From Vibrio bathopelagicus (GTDB lineage: Bacteria > Pseudomonadota > Gammaproteobacteria > Enterobacterales > Vibrionaceae), in contig NZ_CP062501.1 in the NCBI RefSeq assembly GCF_014879975.1, positions 1,054,001-1,118,000 on the forward strand: 64,000 nt of DNA, in the 5' to 3' direction. The position numbers were made by a program, and so were the translations under genes. The notes beneath the pieces were generated by a model that did not search any database, was not told the origin of the DNA, and saw only the letters and a list, made by a program, of their open reading frames with translations. Shown here piece by piece: positions 27,198 to 35,212 of the stretch; the stretch's first letter is position 1, and every line of letters starts with the position of its first letter.

Positions 27198-29636
27198 TTG
27201 AATTCATCACACGGACTGAACAAACGACTGTTTTCATGGAGTATCGAAGAGATTCGACATGGTCAGCTATGGCCGGTATCCATCGCTTTAACGCTCATCA
27301 TTGCTTGCGTGTTCGCGCTTTCAGCGTTGGCTGAGCGTATGGAACAAGTGATCGTAAAGCAGGGCAAAGATGCGTTAACCGCCGACAGTGTATTTGTATC
27401 GGCAAACCCAATCCCACAACCTTTATTAGATCTGACTCAGGTTGAACAATTAGAAAGCTCTCAGCTGACCCGTTTCTCAACCATGGCATTCAGTGATAAC
27501 TCGATGCAGTTGGTTACCGTTAAAGCTGTAGAGAGTAATTACCCTTTACGCGGTGAAATGATACTGGAAGGCGCAGATAACGCGGCAAGCAATCATGTTG
27601 AACCGGGTGAATTGTGGCTTGATGAGCGTATATTTGCTCAGCTAGAAGTTGAGATAGGTGACAATGTCACGATAGGCGATGCTGATTTAACAATCACAGG
27701 GCGCATCACGCAAGAGCCAGGCTTGAGCTTTAACCCTTTCCAACAGATGCCTGCTGTTCTTATTCACAATAACGATGTTGAAGCGACAGGCGCGATTCAA
27801 CCCGGTAGCCGCGTTAGCTTTAGACTGTTTTTAAATGGTGATGAATCGAAACTCAAAGCCGCACAAGATAGTATCGAGTTAACACCAAGCGATCGTTGGC
27901 GAACGCAAGATTCAGCGAGTCGCACTAACGACATGTTCGAAAGCACGACTCAGTACTTATCGCTAACGGTAGCCATCGTAGTGATCATGGCTGCGACCAC
28001 TTTAGTGCTGACTTGCCAACACTATGTCGCGAGTCGTCGAAAGACCATCGCGATGCTTAAAAGTTTAGGTGCGAGTAAGCAGTGGATCATTAAATGGCTA
28101 TTTGTACAGGTATCTCTGTTAGTCGTGATTGGCGCAGTATTAGGTATCACCATTGGTATTGGCTTAGAGTTTTTATTACGAATTCCACTTGGTGACTTAC
28201 TGCCAACACCGCTTCCTAGTTATGGCGCTGAGCCAGCAATATTGGCTATCGTATCAAGCATCTTGATTGGTGTGCCCGCTTTAGGTATCCCACTAATAGG
28301 CTTGGTCAACACATCGGCAATTAGTGTTATTCAATCGAACCACCAGTTACGTGAAAGCTATAAAAAGTACTTGTTGTTGCTTGTGCCTATTATTCCAATG
28401 ATGTTGATGTACGGCGACAACTTGTTGGTGTGGATTGTCTTAGCCGGAATCGCTTGTCTGTTCCTAGTATTAGCGGTCGTAAGTAATGTCGTATTGCGCT
28501 TGTTCGGCAAATTACCGACATCGACTTCAATGCGCTTAGCACTAAGTCGAATCAATCGCACCCCCTTTGCTACTGGTATTCAGTTCGGGTCTTTAGCGCT
28601 GTCTTTGATGTTGCTATCTATTATCTGGTTAGTGAGAAGTGATTTGTTGTCGGATTGGCAACAAACCTTACCCGAAAACGCGCCAAATGCGTTTGCACTA
28701 AATATTGCGAGCTATGAAAAAGACGATTATCTCGCGACCATTGACTCCAACGATGTAGAGCGTACTCAGGCGTTCCCAATTATTCGAGGCCGCTTAACCA
28801 CAATAAACGGAGTCGAAGCGAACGAGTACAGTGATACATCAGAAGGGACAGATGCACTGAGTCGAGAGATCAACTTTACGTGGGGAGACACTCTACCAGT
28901 CTATAACGAAGTGCTTAAAGGTGCTTGGACTCAAGAGAAAGGTGTATCCGTCGAATCTGAAGTGGCTGAACAGCTAGGCTTGGAGATTGGTGATGAGCTA
29001 ACTTTCACGATAAACAGCCAGAGTGTTGTGGCTAACGTGAATAGCATTAGGGAGGTAGAATGGCGTGAAATGAAGCCAAATTTCTACTTCATCTTTACAC
29101 CGGATGTATTGAGTGCCATTCCTTCGACTTGGTTGGTGAGCTTTAGATTAGAAGAGCCGCACAATCAAATGCTTAACGATCTGTCACGAAATCACCCGAC
29201 AGTCAGTTTGATGGATATTCGTAAGATGGGCAGCAAGATACAAGAGCTGCTTAAACAAATCGTTTGGTCAATCACCGTGCTCGCAGCACTTGGTGTGGTA
29301 GCGGGGCTGTTGTTAATCTTCACACTGCTGAGATTAAGCTTATCTCAACGACAGCAAGAGATTCGTCTATATCGAACCTTAGGGGCGAGTAAGAAGCGCA
29401 TTCTCAATACGATTTGGTGTGAATATGGATTGATGGCATTGGTGGCGGGCTCGATTGCAGCTTTAGGTTCTGAGCTTAGTGTCGCTGGTGTGATGAGCTT
29501 TGGCTTCGAGTTAGAACCATCACTTCATCCAATGTTATGGATTATTTTGCCCGTGCTGACTTTTATCACCTTAGCGGCGGTGGTCAATAGTTTGATTAAA
29601 CGTTTATTAGCGCCAGTAAGCAAAGATTTTGGATAA
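27198..29636 (+). CDS. ybbP: ABC transporter permease YbbP (FtsX-like)
   Basis: 812-residue inner-membrane protein with an N-terminal anchor, a periplasmic MacB-like domain and two FtsX repeats (about 265-380 and 685-800). The pattern RRKTIAMLKSLGASKQWI in the first repeat recurs as RQQEIRLYRTLGASKKRI in the second. The start is a TTG one base after the ybbA TAA, so translation is probably coupled. Works with YbbA. It contains a perfect matS site in its coding sequence. Confidence 0.9.
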   Translation: MNSSHGLNKRLFSWSIEEIRHGQLWPVSIALTLIIACVFALSALAERMEQVIVKQGKDALTADSVFVSANPIPQPLLDLTQVEQLESSQLTRFSTMAFSDNSMQLVTVKAVESNYPLRGEMILEGADNAASNHVEPGELWLDERIFAQLEVEIGDNVTIGDADLTITGRITQEPGLSFNPFQQMPAVLIHNNDVEATGAIQPGSRVSFRLFLNGDESKLKAAQDSIELTPSDRWRTQDSASRTNDMFESTTQYLSLTVAIVVIMAATTLVLTCQHYVASRRKTIAMLKSLGASKQWIIKWLFVQVSLLVVIGAVLGITIGIGLEFLLRIPLGDLLPTPLPSYGAEPAILAIVSSILIGVPALGIPLIGLVNTSAISVIQSNHQLRESYKKYLLLLVPIIPMMLMYGDNLLVWIVLAGIACLFLVLAVVSNVVLRLFGKLPTSTSMRLALSRINRTPFATGIQFGSLALSLMLLSIIWLVRSDLLSDWQQTLPENAPNAFALNIASYEKDDYLATIDSNDVERTQAFPIIRGRLTTINGVEANEYSDTSEGTDALSREINFTWGDTLPVYNEVLKGAWTQEKGVSVESEVAEQLGLEIGDELTFTINSQSVVANVNSIREVEWREMKPNFYFIFTPDVLSAIPSTWLVSFRLEEPHNQMLNDLSRNHPTVSLMDIRKMGSKIQELLKQIVWSITVLAALGVVAGLLLIFTLLRLSLSQRQQEIRLYRTLGASKKRILNTIWCEYGLMALVAGSIAALGSELSVAGVMSFGFELEPSLHPMLWIILPVLTFITLAAVVNSLIKRLLAPVSKDFG
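27658..27670. other. matS site (MatP binding), perfect match
   Basis: GTGACAATGTCAC fits the consensus GTGACRNYGTCAC at every position. matS sites mark the Ter macrodomain in enterobacteria and vibrios. It lies inside ybbP, where codons seem compatible. Confidence 0.8.
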
Positions 29637-30179
29637 TCACTAAAAACGATATTGGTTAAGTAAAGAGAGTGGTTAACATACGTCACCCACACTTTTTAAA
29701 GCGGTCTAGCAGTACATCTTTTAGGTCACTCGCAATAGGCCGCTTTTTATTTAACCAACTCGTGTGGCTCACAAGATATATCTCACCTTAAAATAGACAT
29801 TTCTCAGCATTAATTAAAACTCATTGTTCAATATCGCCGATTTTATGAACATCGGTTAGTCCCTGTAAACAAAGGGTTTGCGCAACTTAGCAAGAACGTT
29901 ATCAACAGTTATCCACAAAAACGGTGGATAACTTTAGGGATAAGTTAACGCCGGTGTTTTACGAGTATTGAGACAGCCTTTATGTGGCGTCACTTAGGAC
30001 AAATTTGACTGTTAGAATAACCTTCAAACCTCAATCTAGAGTTATTAAGTCAAGAGATTATTTTTGTTTTTTATATTGATATTAAGAAGCAGAATGCTAA
30101 GACCTTGATAAAAATGTGATTTAATTCATCGCTGAACAAAAGTAGAATGGGGGCAGTTAATCTAATTCTACAGAACCCG
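29637..30179. other. 543-base intergenic region with terminator and DnaA-box cluster
   Basis: Between ybbP and the FAD oxidoreductase. The left part holds a weak terminator (AAAGCGG at 29698-29704 with CCGCTTT at 29740-29746, then TTT, loop 35 bases). The middle holds the DnaA-box cluster. The right part (29990-30146) is AT-rich and presumably the promoter. No gene seen. Confidence 0.6.
29899..29945. promoter_or_regulatory. Cluster of DnaA boxes
   Basis: TTATCAACA (29899-29907), TTATCCACA (29909-29917, perfect consensus) and the inverted TTATCCACC (29923-29931 on the minus strand), plus a weaker TTATCCCTA (minus, ending near 29943). The second and third form an inverted repeat around AAAAAC. 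Confidence 0.65.
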
Positions 30180-31634
30180 ATGAACCACAACAAAACGGAT
30201 ATAAATCAACCTTCTATTGCCATTGTTGGCGGCGGTATTGCCGGAACCACGAGCGCTATTCATTTTAGCGAGCTAGGTTTTAAGGTCATTATCTTGGAAA
30301 AAGGGCCAAGTTTGGTTAATGGGCCACCCATTTGCCACTTGCACGCTGGCGGCAATCTGTATCGAGATATTTCTGTAGAGCAGTGTCTCCAATTGCTCAC
30401 ACAGTCGATTGATACTGTCCGATTATTCCCTCACACGATCAACATTCGACCGACAATCATCGCTGTGCCACATAGTGATGGTGGCGAACCGATGGATTTA
30501 CTTCCTCGCCTTAAGCTCATCAAACAAGCGTATGCGGACCTTGTTAAACAAGATAAAAGCAATCAAGTGCTTGGCGATCCGGAAAAGTATTACAAGCTGT
30601 ATAGCAAAGAAGATTTGTTAGCGCTTTCTGCAAAAACGCAGCCTCTGAAACCTACATCGCTCGATGAATGGTGTATTCCTTTTGCTAAACACACTGATTT
30701 AGACACGCTTAAGTACCCAGTCGCGATGGTTCAAGAGTATGGATGGAGTGTATTCCGATTGTCTGCGACAGCTCAGTTGTCCCTTGATAAACAATCGAAT
30801 TGCACGGTGTTGACCAATAGCCGCTTACAGTCTGTTGAATCGACCAATGAAGGTTGGTCTTTAACTTACACAGACCGCGAAAATCAAAGCCGTAACCTGA
30901 CGGCAGATTACTTGATTAATGCGAGTGGTTTCGAGACCGGCATTGTCGATGACTTTGTTGGCTCTAAACAGCAAAGGTTGGTCGAATTTAAAGCCGCCTA
31001 CGTCACTGAGTGGCCATATTCTCAAGAATGTAAGGAAGAGTGGCCAGAGGTTATCTTTCATGGCCCAAGAGGCACTCCACAAGGTATGGCGCAATTAACA
31101 CCGTATGCTGATGGTGTGTTCCAGCTTCATGGCATGACAGAAGGGATTACTCTGTTTGAAGGTGGATTGGTTTCATCTTCAACGGACTCTTCGCAACCTC
31201 AGCTACCTTCTAAGCTGCTTAAGAAAATCGTATCCGGATGGAGTGAAGAACAGCTTAAGTTAAGAACACGAGCGGCGATTACTCATATGTCTCAGTTTAT
31301 TCCAAGCTTTGCGTCTGCTGAAGTTGGCGGTAAGCCGCTTTTCGGTGCGCAGCAAATTCCGGGGACGGACCCAAGCTTGAGAGCTTCAGACGTGTCTTTC
31401 TGCGGTGACCGCTATGCTCGACTTGAAGTCGTAAAAGCTTCGTCCACGTTAGAAGCTGCACAAAAGGTAGCTGAGCAATGGTTTGATATAGCCGAATCGA
31501 TATCGATTGAAGACACGCACTCAGTGACAATGTCACTTAACCTAAATGATATTGAAAACAGAGCGATAGGTTTAACCAAGGAGCGCGGTTACCCAGATGC
31601 GCTTGCGAAGGTATCAGGACAAGATCACGGTTAA
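30180..31634 (+). CDS. FAD-dependent oxidoreductase (DAO-like)
   Basis: Flavoprotein of unknown substrate. The N-terminal dinucleotide-binding motif IAIVGGGIAGTTSAIHF begins at about residue 12, followed by the acidic strand end VIILEKGPS. A second FAD contact, LINASGFETG, is near residue 250, and a C-terminal GDRYARLEVVKASSTLEAA segment follows. The start chosen is the ATG at 30180, which places the fold right at the N-terminus; an ATG at 30147 adds 11 residues and neither has a clear ribosome site. 484 residues. Single gene; a perfect matS site lies near its end. Confidence 0.75.
   Translation: MNHNKTDINQPSIAIVGGGIAGTTSAIHFSELGFKVIILEKGPSLVNGPPICHLHAGGNLYRDISVEQCLQLLTQSIDTVRLFPHTINIRPTIIAVPHSDGGEPMDLLPRLKLIKQAYADLVKQDKSNQVLGDPEKYYKLYSKEDLLALSAKTQPLKPTSLDEWCIPFAKHTDLDTLKYPVAMVQEYGWSVFRLSATAQLSLDKQSNCTVLTNSRLQSVESTNEGWSLTYTDRENQSRNLTADYLINASGFETGIVDDFVGSKQQRLVEFKAAYVTEWPYSQECKEEWPEVIFHGPRGTPQGMAQLTPYADGVFQLHGMTEGITLFEGGLVSSSTDSSQPQLPSKLLKKIVSGWSEEQLKLRTRAAITHMSQFIPSFASAEVGGKPLFGAQQIPGTDPSLRASDVSFCGDRYARLEVVKASSTLEAAQKVAEQWFDIAESISIEDTHSVTMSLNLNDIENRAIGLTKERGYPDALAKVSGQDHG
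31524..31536. other. matS site (MatP binding), perfect match
   Basis: GTGACAATGTCAC again fits GTGACRNYGTCAC exactly, 3.9 kb from the first copy and inside the FAD oxidoreductase gene. Confidence 0.8.
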
Positions 31635-31675
31635 AAGGCGTTCTAATTCTCCTAAAGCCTAGATATCCAAATACA

Positions 31676-31711
31676 AAATCCAGCTTGCTGCAAACAATAA
31701 GCTGGATTTTT
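31676..31711. terminator. Bidirectional terminator between FAD oxidoreductase and pxpC
   Basis: AAATCCAGCTT (31676-31686) pairs perfectly with AAGCTGGATTT (31699-31709), then more T; an A-run on the left serves the minus strand. Confidence 0.85.
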
Positions 31712-31770
31712 CAATTTAAACATCTTGTTTATCTATCTTAATCGAGTTTTCTGCATCAAGAGCAAAAGCA

Positions 31771-32709
31771 TCAATAACCGAAAAACTGTGCCCACTGACA
31801 CCAGACATCTTGTAACCCCAAGCGATCGCCTTTACTAAACGATATTTCATGGCCCGGTTTTGCTTGAGCTAACCTCGGTAAGTCGATTCGAGCTATACAA
31901 CCAATCTTCGGATACCCACCAATGGTTTGTCGGTCGTTCAATAACACGATAGGTTGCCCGTCTTGTGGAATTTGAATCGCCCCTAGTGCAATTCCCTCAG
32001 ATAACAAAGATATATTAGGAGAAGCGACAGGCTCGCCACTGAGTCGATAGCCCATACGGTTCGAATTCTGGTCAACACGATAACTGGAGTTATAGAGCGT
32101 TTCCTTCGCAGATTCAGAAAACAGGTTGCATTGATAACCTTCGATAATGCGCAAATTCAAAGGCAGGTTATAGTTGGGTTTGTATCTGAACGTGACGCTC
32201 AATGGTTTGAAAGGTTGAGTGAGAGGATGTGTTGAGAATGCTATCTTCTGACCTTCTTGGCAAGGCTCACCATTTTGGGTAAAACCGCCAATCTTTTCCC
32301 GTATAACGGTAGATCGACTATTTAGAGTCATGGGAGCATCAAATCCTCCCTTAATCGCTAAATAGGCTCGAAGGCCATTCTTTGGTAATCCAAAGGATAA
32401 AACTTGCCCAGTTCGAGCTTGAAAAGTACTCCAGTTCTCAAGCTTTTGGCCATCCAAAGTCGCCTGTAAATCCCCGCCACATATCGACATTTCACAATCA
32501 TGATCGATCTTGAAAGCACATTGTCCTAGGGTAATTTCTAACGCGGCTATGTTTACTGGATTTTGTAATAGGTGATTAGCCCAACTGTAAGAGTAATCAT
32601 CCACTGGGCCTCCTTGTGTGAGCCCAAGGTGTGCGACACCAAACCGTCCGAAGTCTTGAATCAAACTCATTGGCCCCGGCTTAAGTACTGTCAGTGTTGG
32701 CTTAACCAT
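31771..32709 (-). CDS. pxpC: 5-oxoprolinase subunit C (biotin-dependent carboxyltransferase family)
   Basis: 312 residues of the KipA/PxpC family. Conserved blocks include PGPMSLIQDFGRFGVAHLGL near the start, GPVDDYSYSWANHLLQNP, SNRMGYRLSGEP and LLNDRQTIGGYPKIG. With PxpA and PxpB it makes the ATP-dependent enzyme that opens 5-oxoproline (pyroglutamate) to glutamate, repairing a by-product of glutamine and glutathione chemistry. Its start overlaps the pxpB end by 8 bases, so the two are translationally coupled. Confidence 0.92.
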   Translation of the reverse strand: MVKPTLTVLKPGPMSLIQDFGRFGVAHLGLTQGGPVDDYSYSWANHLLQNPVNIAALEITLGQCAFKIDHDCEMSICGGDLQATLDGQKLENWSTFQARTGQVLSFGLPKNGLRAYLAIKGGFDAPMTLNSRSTVIREKIGGFTQNGEPCQEGQKIAFSTHPLTQPFKPLSVTFRYKPNYNLPLNLRIIEGYQCNLFSESAKETLYNSSYRVDQNSNRMGYRLSGEPVASPNISLLSEGIALGAIQIPQDGQPIVLLNDRQTIGGYPKIGCIARIDLPRLAQAKPGHEISFSKGDRLGLQDVWCQWAQFFGY

Positions 32710-33472
32710 TAAGTACGCCTCCTAGTTCAATGAACTCTTTTTTCGTGATGGCTTTAAACTGTACGCTATCGCCAACATTCAATAATGAGAGACCTTGTGA
32801 GGTTATGTCTGCGTTGATTAATTGCTCATAATTGAACAAAGATAAAGGGCAATTACCTATAATATTCCATCCACCCGGTGAGTCAGATGGATAAACAGCC
32901 GTTTTTGAACCTGCAATAGCAATACTGCCTTTAGGCACGGTTAAACGCGGAGTCGCATGGCGCGGCAATACAAGTTCATCAGGCACATCAGACATGAAGG
33001 CAAAGCCGGGAATAAAGCCAATTGCACTGACGTGGTATGTCTGAGAGGAGTGATAAGCAATAACAGAATCTAATGATAGCCCTTTGTCTTGGTACCGTTC
33101 TAAATCGAGTGCGGTTTCTTTAGAGTAATAGGCGGGTAACTCTACAACGTTTGATCGAGAATGGTTGTTGGCAAGTGTCGACAAGGATTGAGTGAGTAGG
33201 GTGTTAAGTTGTTCTACCAATTGTTGTTCAGATATTCGGTAAGGCAGGTAATCCACCAATATAGTGTGATAAGCCGGTGTCACGTTCATCAATACTGACG
33301 CGAAATGTTGTCGAATGGCTGCAGAAAAGTGGGCCATGTATCGAGAATCATCTGCACTTGAGCTGAGCTCTATACTTTGCGTTACGTTTGAGGAGTAAGC
33401 CGACTTTAATGTAACTAAAACACTGCACTCTGCGACAGGGTCGATATTGAATTCAATCTTGTTCATCTTCAT
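32702..33472 (-). CDS. pxpB: 5-oxoprolinase subunit B (KipI/PxpB)
   Basis: 256 residues of the allophanate hydrolase subunit 1 family. Motifs seen: VEVLP-like VVELPAYYS, IGFIPGFAFMSDVP, RLTVPKGSIAIAGSKTAVYP and SPGGWNIIGNCP. Second gene of the pxpABC set, overlapping pxpC. The gap to pxpA (168 bases) is longer than usual for this operon and has no gene. Overlapping ends with pxpC argue for a fixed stoichiometry. Confidence 0.92.
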   Translation of the reverse strand: MKMNKIEFNIDPVAECSVLVTLKSAYSSNVTQSIELSSSADDSRYMAHFSAAIRQHFASVLMNVTPAYHTILVDYLPYRISEQQLVEQLNTLLTQSLSTLANNHSRSNVVELPAYYSKETALDLERYQDKGLSLDSVIAYHSSQTYHVSAIGFIPGFAFMSDVPDELVLPRHATPRLTVPKGSIAIAGSKTAVYPSDSPGGWNIIGNCPLSLFNYEQLINADITSQGLSLLNVGDSVQFKAITKKEFIELGGVLNG

Positions 33473-33640
33473 TTCGCTTCCATACTGATACGAAGAAATA
33501 CGCTTTAAAGTACCATTTATGCCAATCGCAGCATAAGGTGCTTTGGTGATTGGCCATGGTTTCTTGTTTTGTGGTCTTATCTTATCGCTCTATTTTTAAC
33601 TAACAGCTTTGACACTTACAGCCTTATAGCTTTCGCAATA

Positions 33641-34384
33641 TTAATTAAAAGCGTTGAGGTCTTGTCTGATTTTTTTTATCAATGCGATCGATTGTGGATT
33701 ATCGCCATGGACACAAATCGTGTCGGCTTCAATAGGGAGGCGTTCACCTTCGAGCGTTGTCACTGAACCGTAATTGACGATCTGCATGACTTGGTTATAG
33801 ATATCATCTTGATTGACATAAACCGAACCTTTTAAAGTTCTCGGTGCGAGATGTCCATTGTTTAAATAAGCTCTGTCTGCGAACGCTTCAAATAGTAGAG
33901 GTAAATCATGTTCATCAGCGATGTCTAAATATTGTTGATTATCAGAAGAAGAGAGGATCATTAAAGGGATGTTGAACTCAGCAACCGCTTGAGCGACTGC
34001 GTTAAACACGTCGGTGTTTGCCATCATATCGTTATAAAGGGCACCATGAGGCTTCACATACCCAACTGTTGTATGGTGATAACGACACAGGGCTTGCAAT
34101 GCACCCACCTGATAGCAAACTAATTCACTGATCTCGTCCATGGTGTGAGGGATTGAACGTCGCCCAAAGCCAACAAGATCTTGATAGCCAGGATGAGCTC
34201 CTATCTGAGTATGGTAGTGCTCGGCAAGCTTAATGGTTTTAGACATCACATGAGGGTCAGAGGCGTGAAACCCACAGGCGATGTTCGCCATGTCGACCCA
34301 TTCCATGACCGATTCATCATCGCCCATCTTCCAATTGCCGAAACTTTCTCCCATGTCGCAATTAAGCAAAATCTTCATTGTCAC
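33641..34384 (-). CDS. pxpA: 5-oxoprolinase subunit A (LamB/YcsF family)
   Basis: 247 residues. The family start ILLNCDMGESFGNWKMGDDE, the metal or substrate histidine blocks ANIACGFHASDP and GAHPGYQDLVGFGRR, and the end CVHGDNPQSIALI are all present. This is the subunit that binds pyroglutamate. Upstream of pxpBC on the same strand. M1 and M3 are both possible starts. Confidence 0.92.
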   Translation of the reverse strand: MTMKILLNCDMGESFGNWKMGDDESVMEWVDMANIACGFHASDPHVMSKTIKLAEHYHTQIGAHPGYQDLVGFGRRSIPHTMDEISELVCYQVGALQALCRYHHTTVGYVKPHGALYNDMMANTDVFNAVAQAVAEFNIPLMILSSSDNQQYLDIADEHDLPLLFEAFADRAYLNNGHLAPRTLKGSVYVNQDDIYNQVMQIVNYGSVTTLEGERLPIEADTICVHGDNPQSIALIKKIRQDLNAFN

Positions 34385-34675
34385 TTGCTTTCAATCCTTT
34401 ACGTTTAGGTACTTACTGAAGTTCGTATAAATGACAGAATTAAACAGTGACCTATTTCAAAGTTTTGGTACCAGATATTTATCAGTATTCCATTTCATAT
34501 ATAGTGAGCGAATAAACAAAAGATTCGACACTGCCTATAAAGTAAGTGAACTCAGGGTATATCCCGCGGACTCGCTCAAATTTAGCATGAATGAAAGCAA
34601 CGACTGCGTGTCGTCATTAAAAAGTCTTTACCCCAATCACATTTAACTACGAATAGATTTACGTAAGGGTATCTC

Positions 34676-35212
34676 ATGAGTGTCAAAAGGCTCGAGCAAC
34701 GTGCCGAATTCTGTCAATCATTTGCAATTGGTACACTTGCGCTGGTTTTACTTCTCACTTCTTTTGGTTCGAATGCGACCAGTTTTAGCCCCAATCAAAT
34801 GAAAGCGATCTATCTGTTAAGAGTCGCTAATTTTATCCGCTGGGATAACGAGAGTCAGATGAATAGCGTCGATTTTTGTGTGATTGGGGATAAAGAAGTC
34901 AGTGAGGTGCTTACCTCATTTACCAATGGCGAAACAATGCGCTTACTGCCTATTCATGTACACCAAACTGTAACGCCACAGTGCGATATCACTTACTTTA
35001 CTGTTGCTAATGAAAGGTTTGATATCAGCCTATATTCGCCCAATATGATTACTGTCAGTCCGACTCCTAACTTTACTCGTATGGGAGGCGTCGTTGAGCT
35101 TGTTACTGTTGATAATAAAATTAAACCCAAGATCAATTTAGACAATGCAAAAAGAGGCAACTACATCATAGGCTCAAATTTGTTACGTATCGCCGTCGTG
35201 GAGGGTAATTAA
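34676..35212 (+). CDS. YfiR-family (DUF4154) periplasmic protein
   Basis: 178 residues with a signal peptide (hydrophobic stretch about 15-33, cut near GSNAT) followed by the YfiR fold: FSPNQMKAIYLLRVANFIRW, FCVIGDKEVSEVL, DITYFTVANE, FTRMGGVVELV and KPKINLDNAKR. In Pseudomonas YfiR represses the diguanylate cyclase YfiN from the periplasm. Here its TAA overlaps the ATG of a membrane diguanylate cyclase (TAATG), strong support for that pairing. No yfiB outer-membrane partner is adjacent. Confidence 0.85.
   Translation: MSVKRLEQRAEFCQSFAIGTLALVLLLTSFGSNATSFSPNQMKAIYLLRVANFIRWDNESQMNSVDFCVIGDKEVSEVLTSFTNGETMRLLPIHVHQTVTPQCDITYFTVANERFDISLYSPNMITVSPTPNFTRMGGVVELVTVDNKIKPKINLDNAKRGNYIIGSNLLRIAVVEGN

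Noticed and set aside
34431..34646. 71-residue frame upstream of the yfiR-like gene
   Set aside because: No ribosome site and no family; it lies in the expected promoter region between divergent genes.
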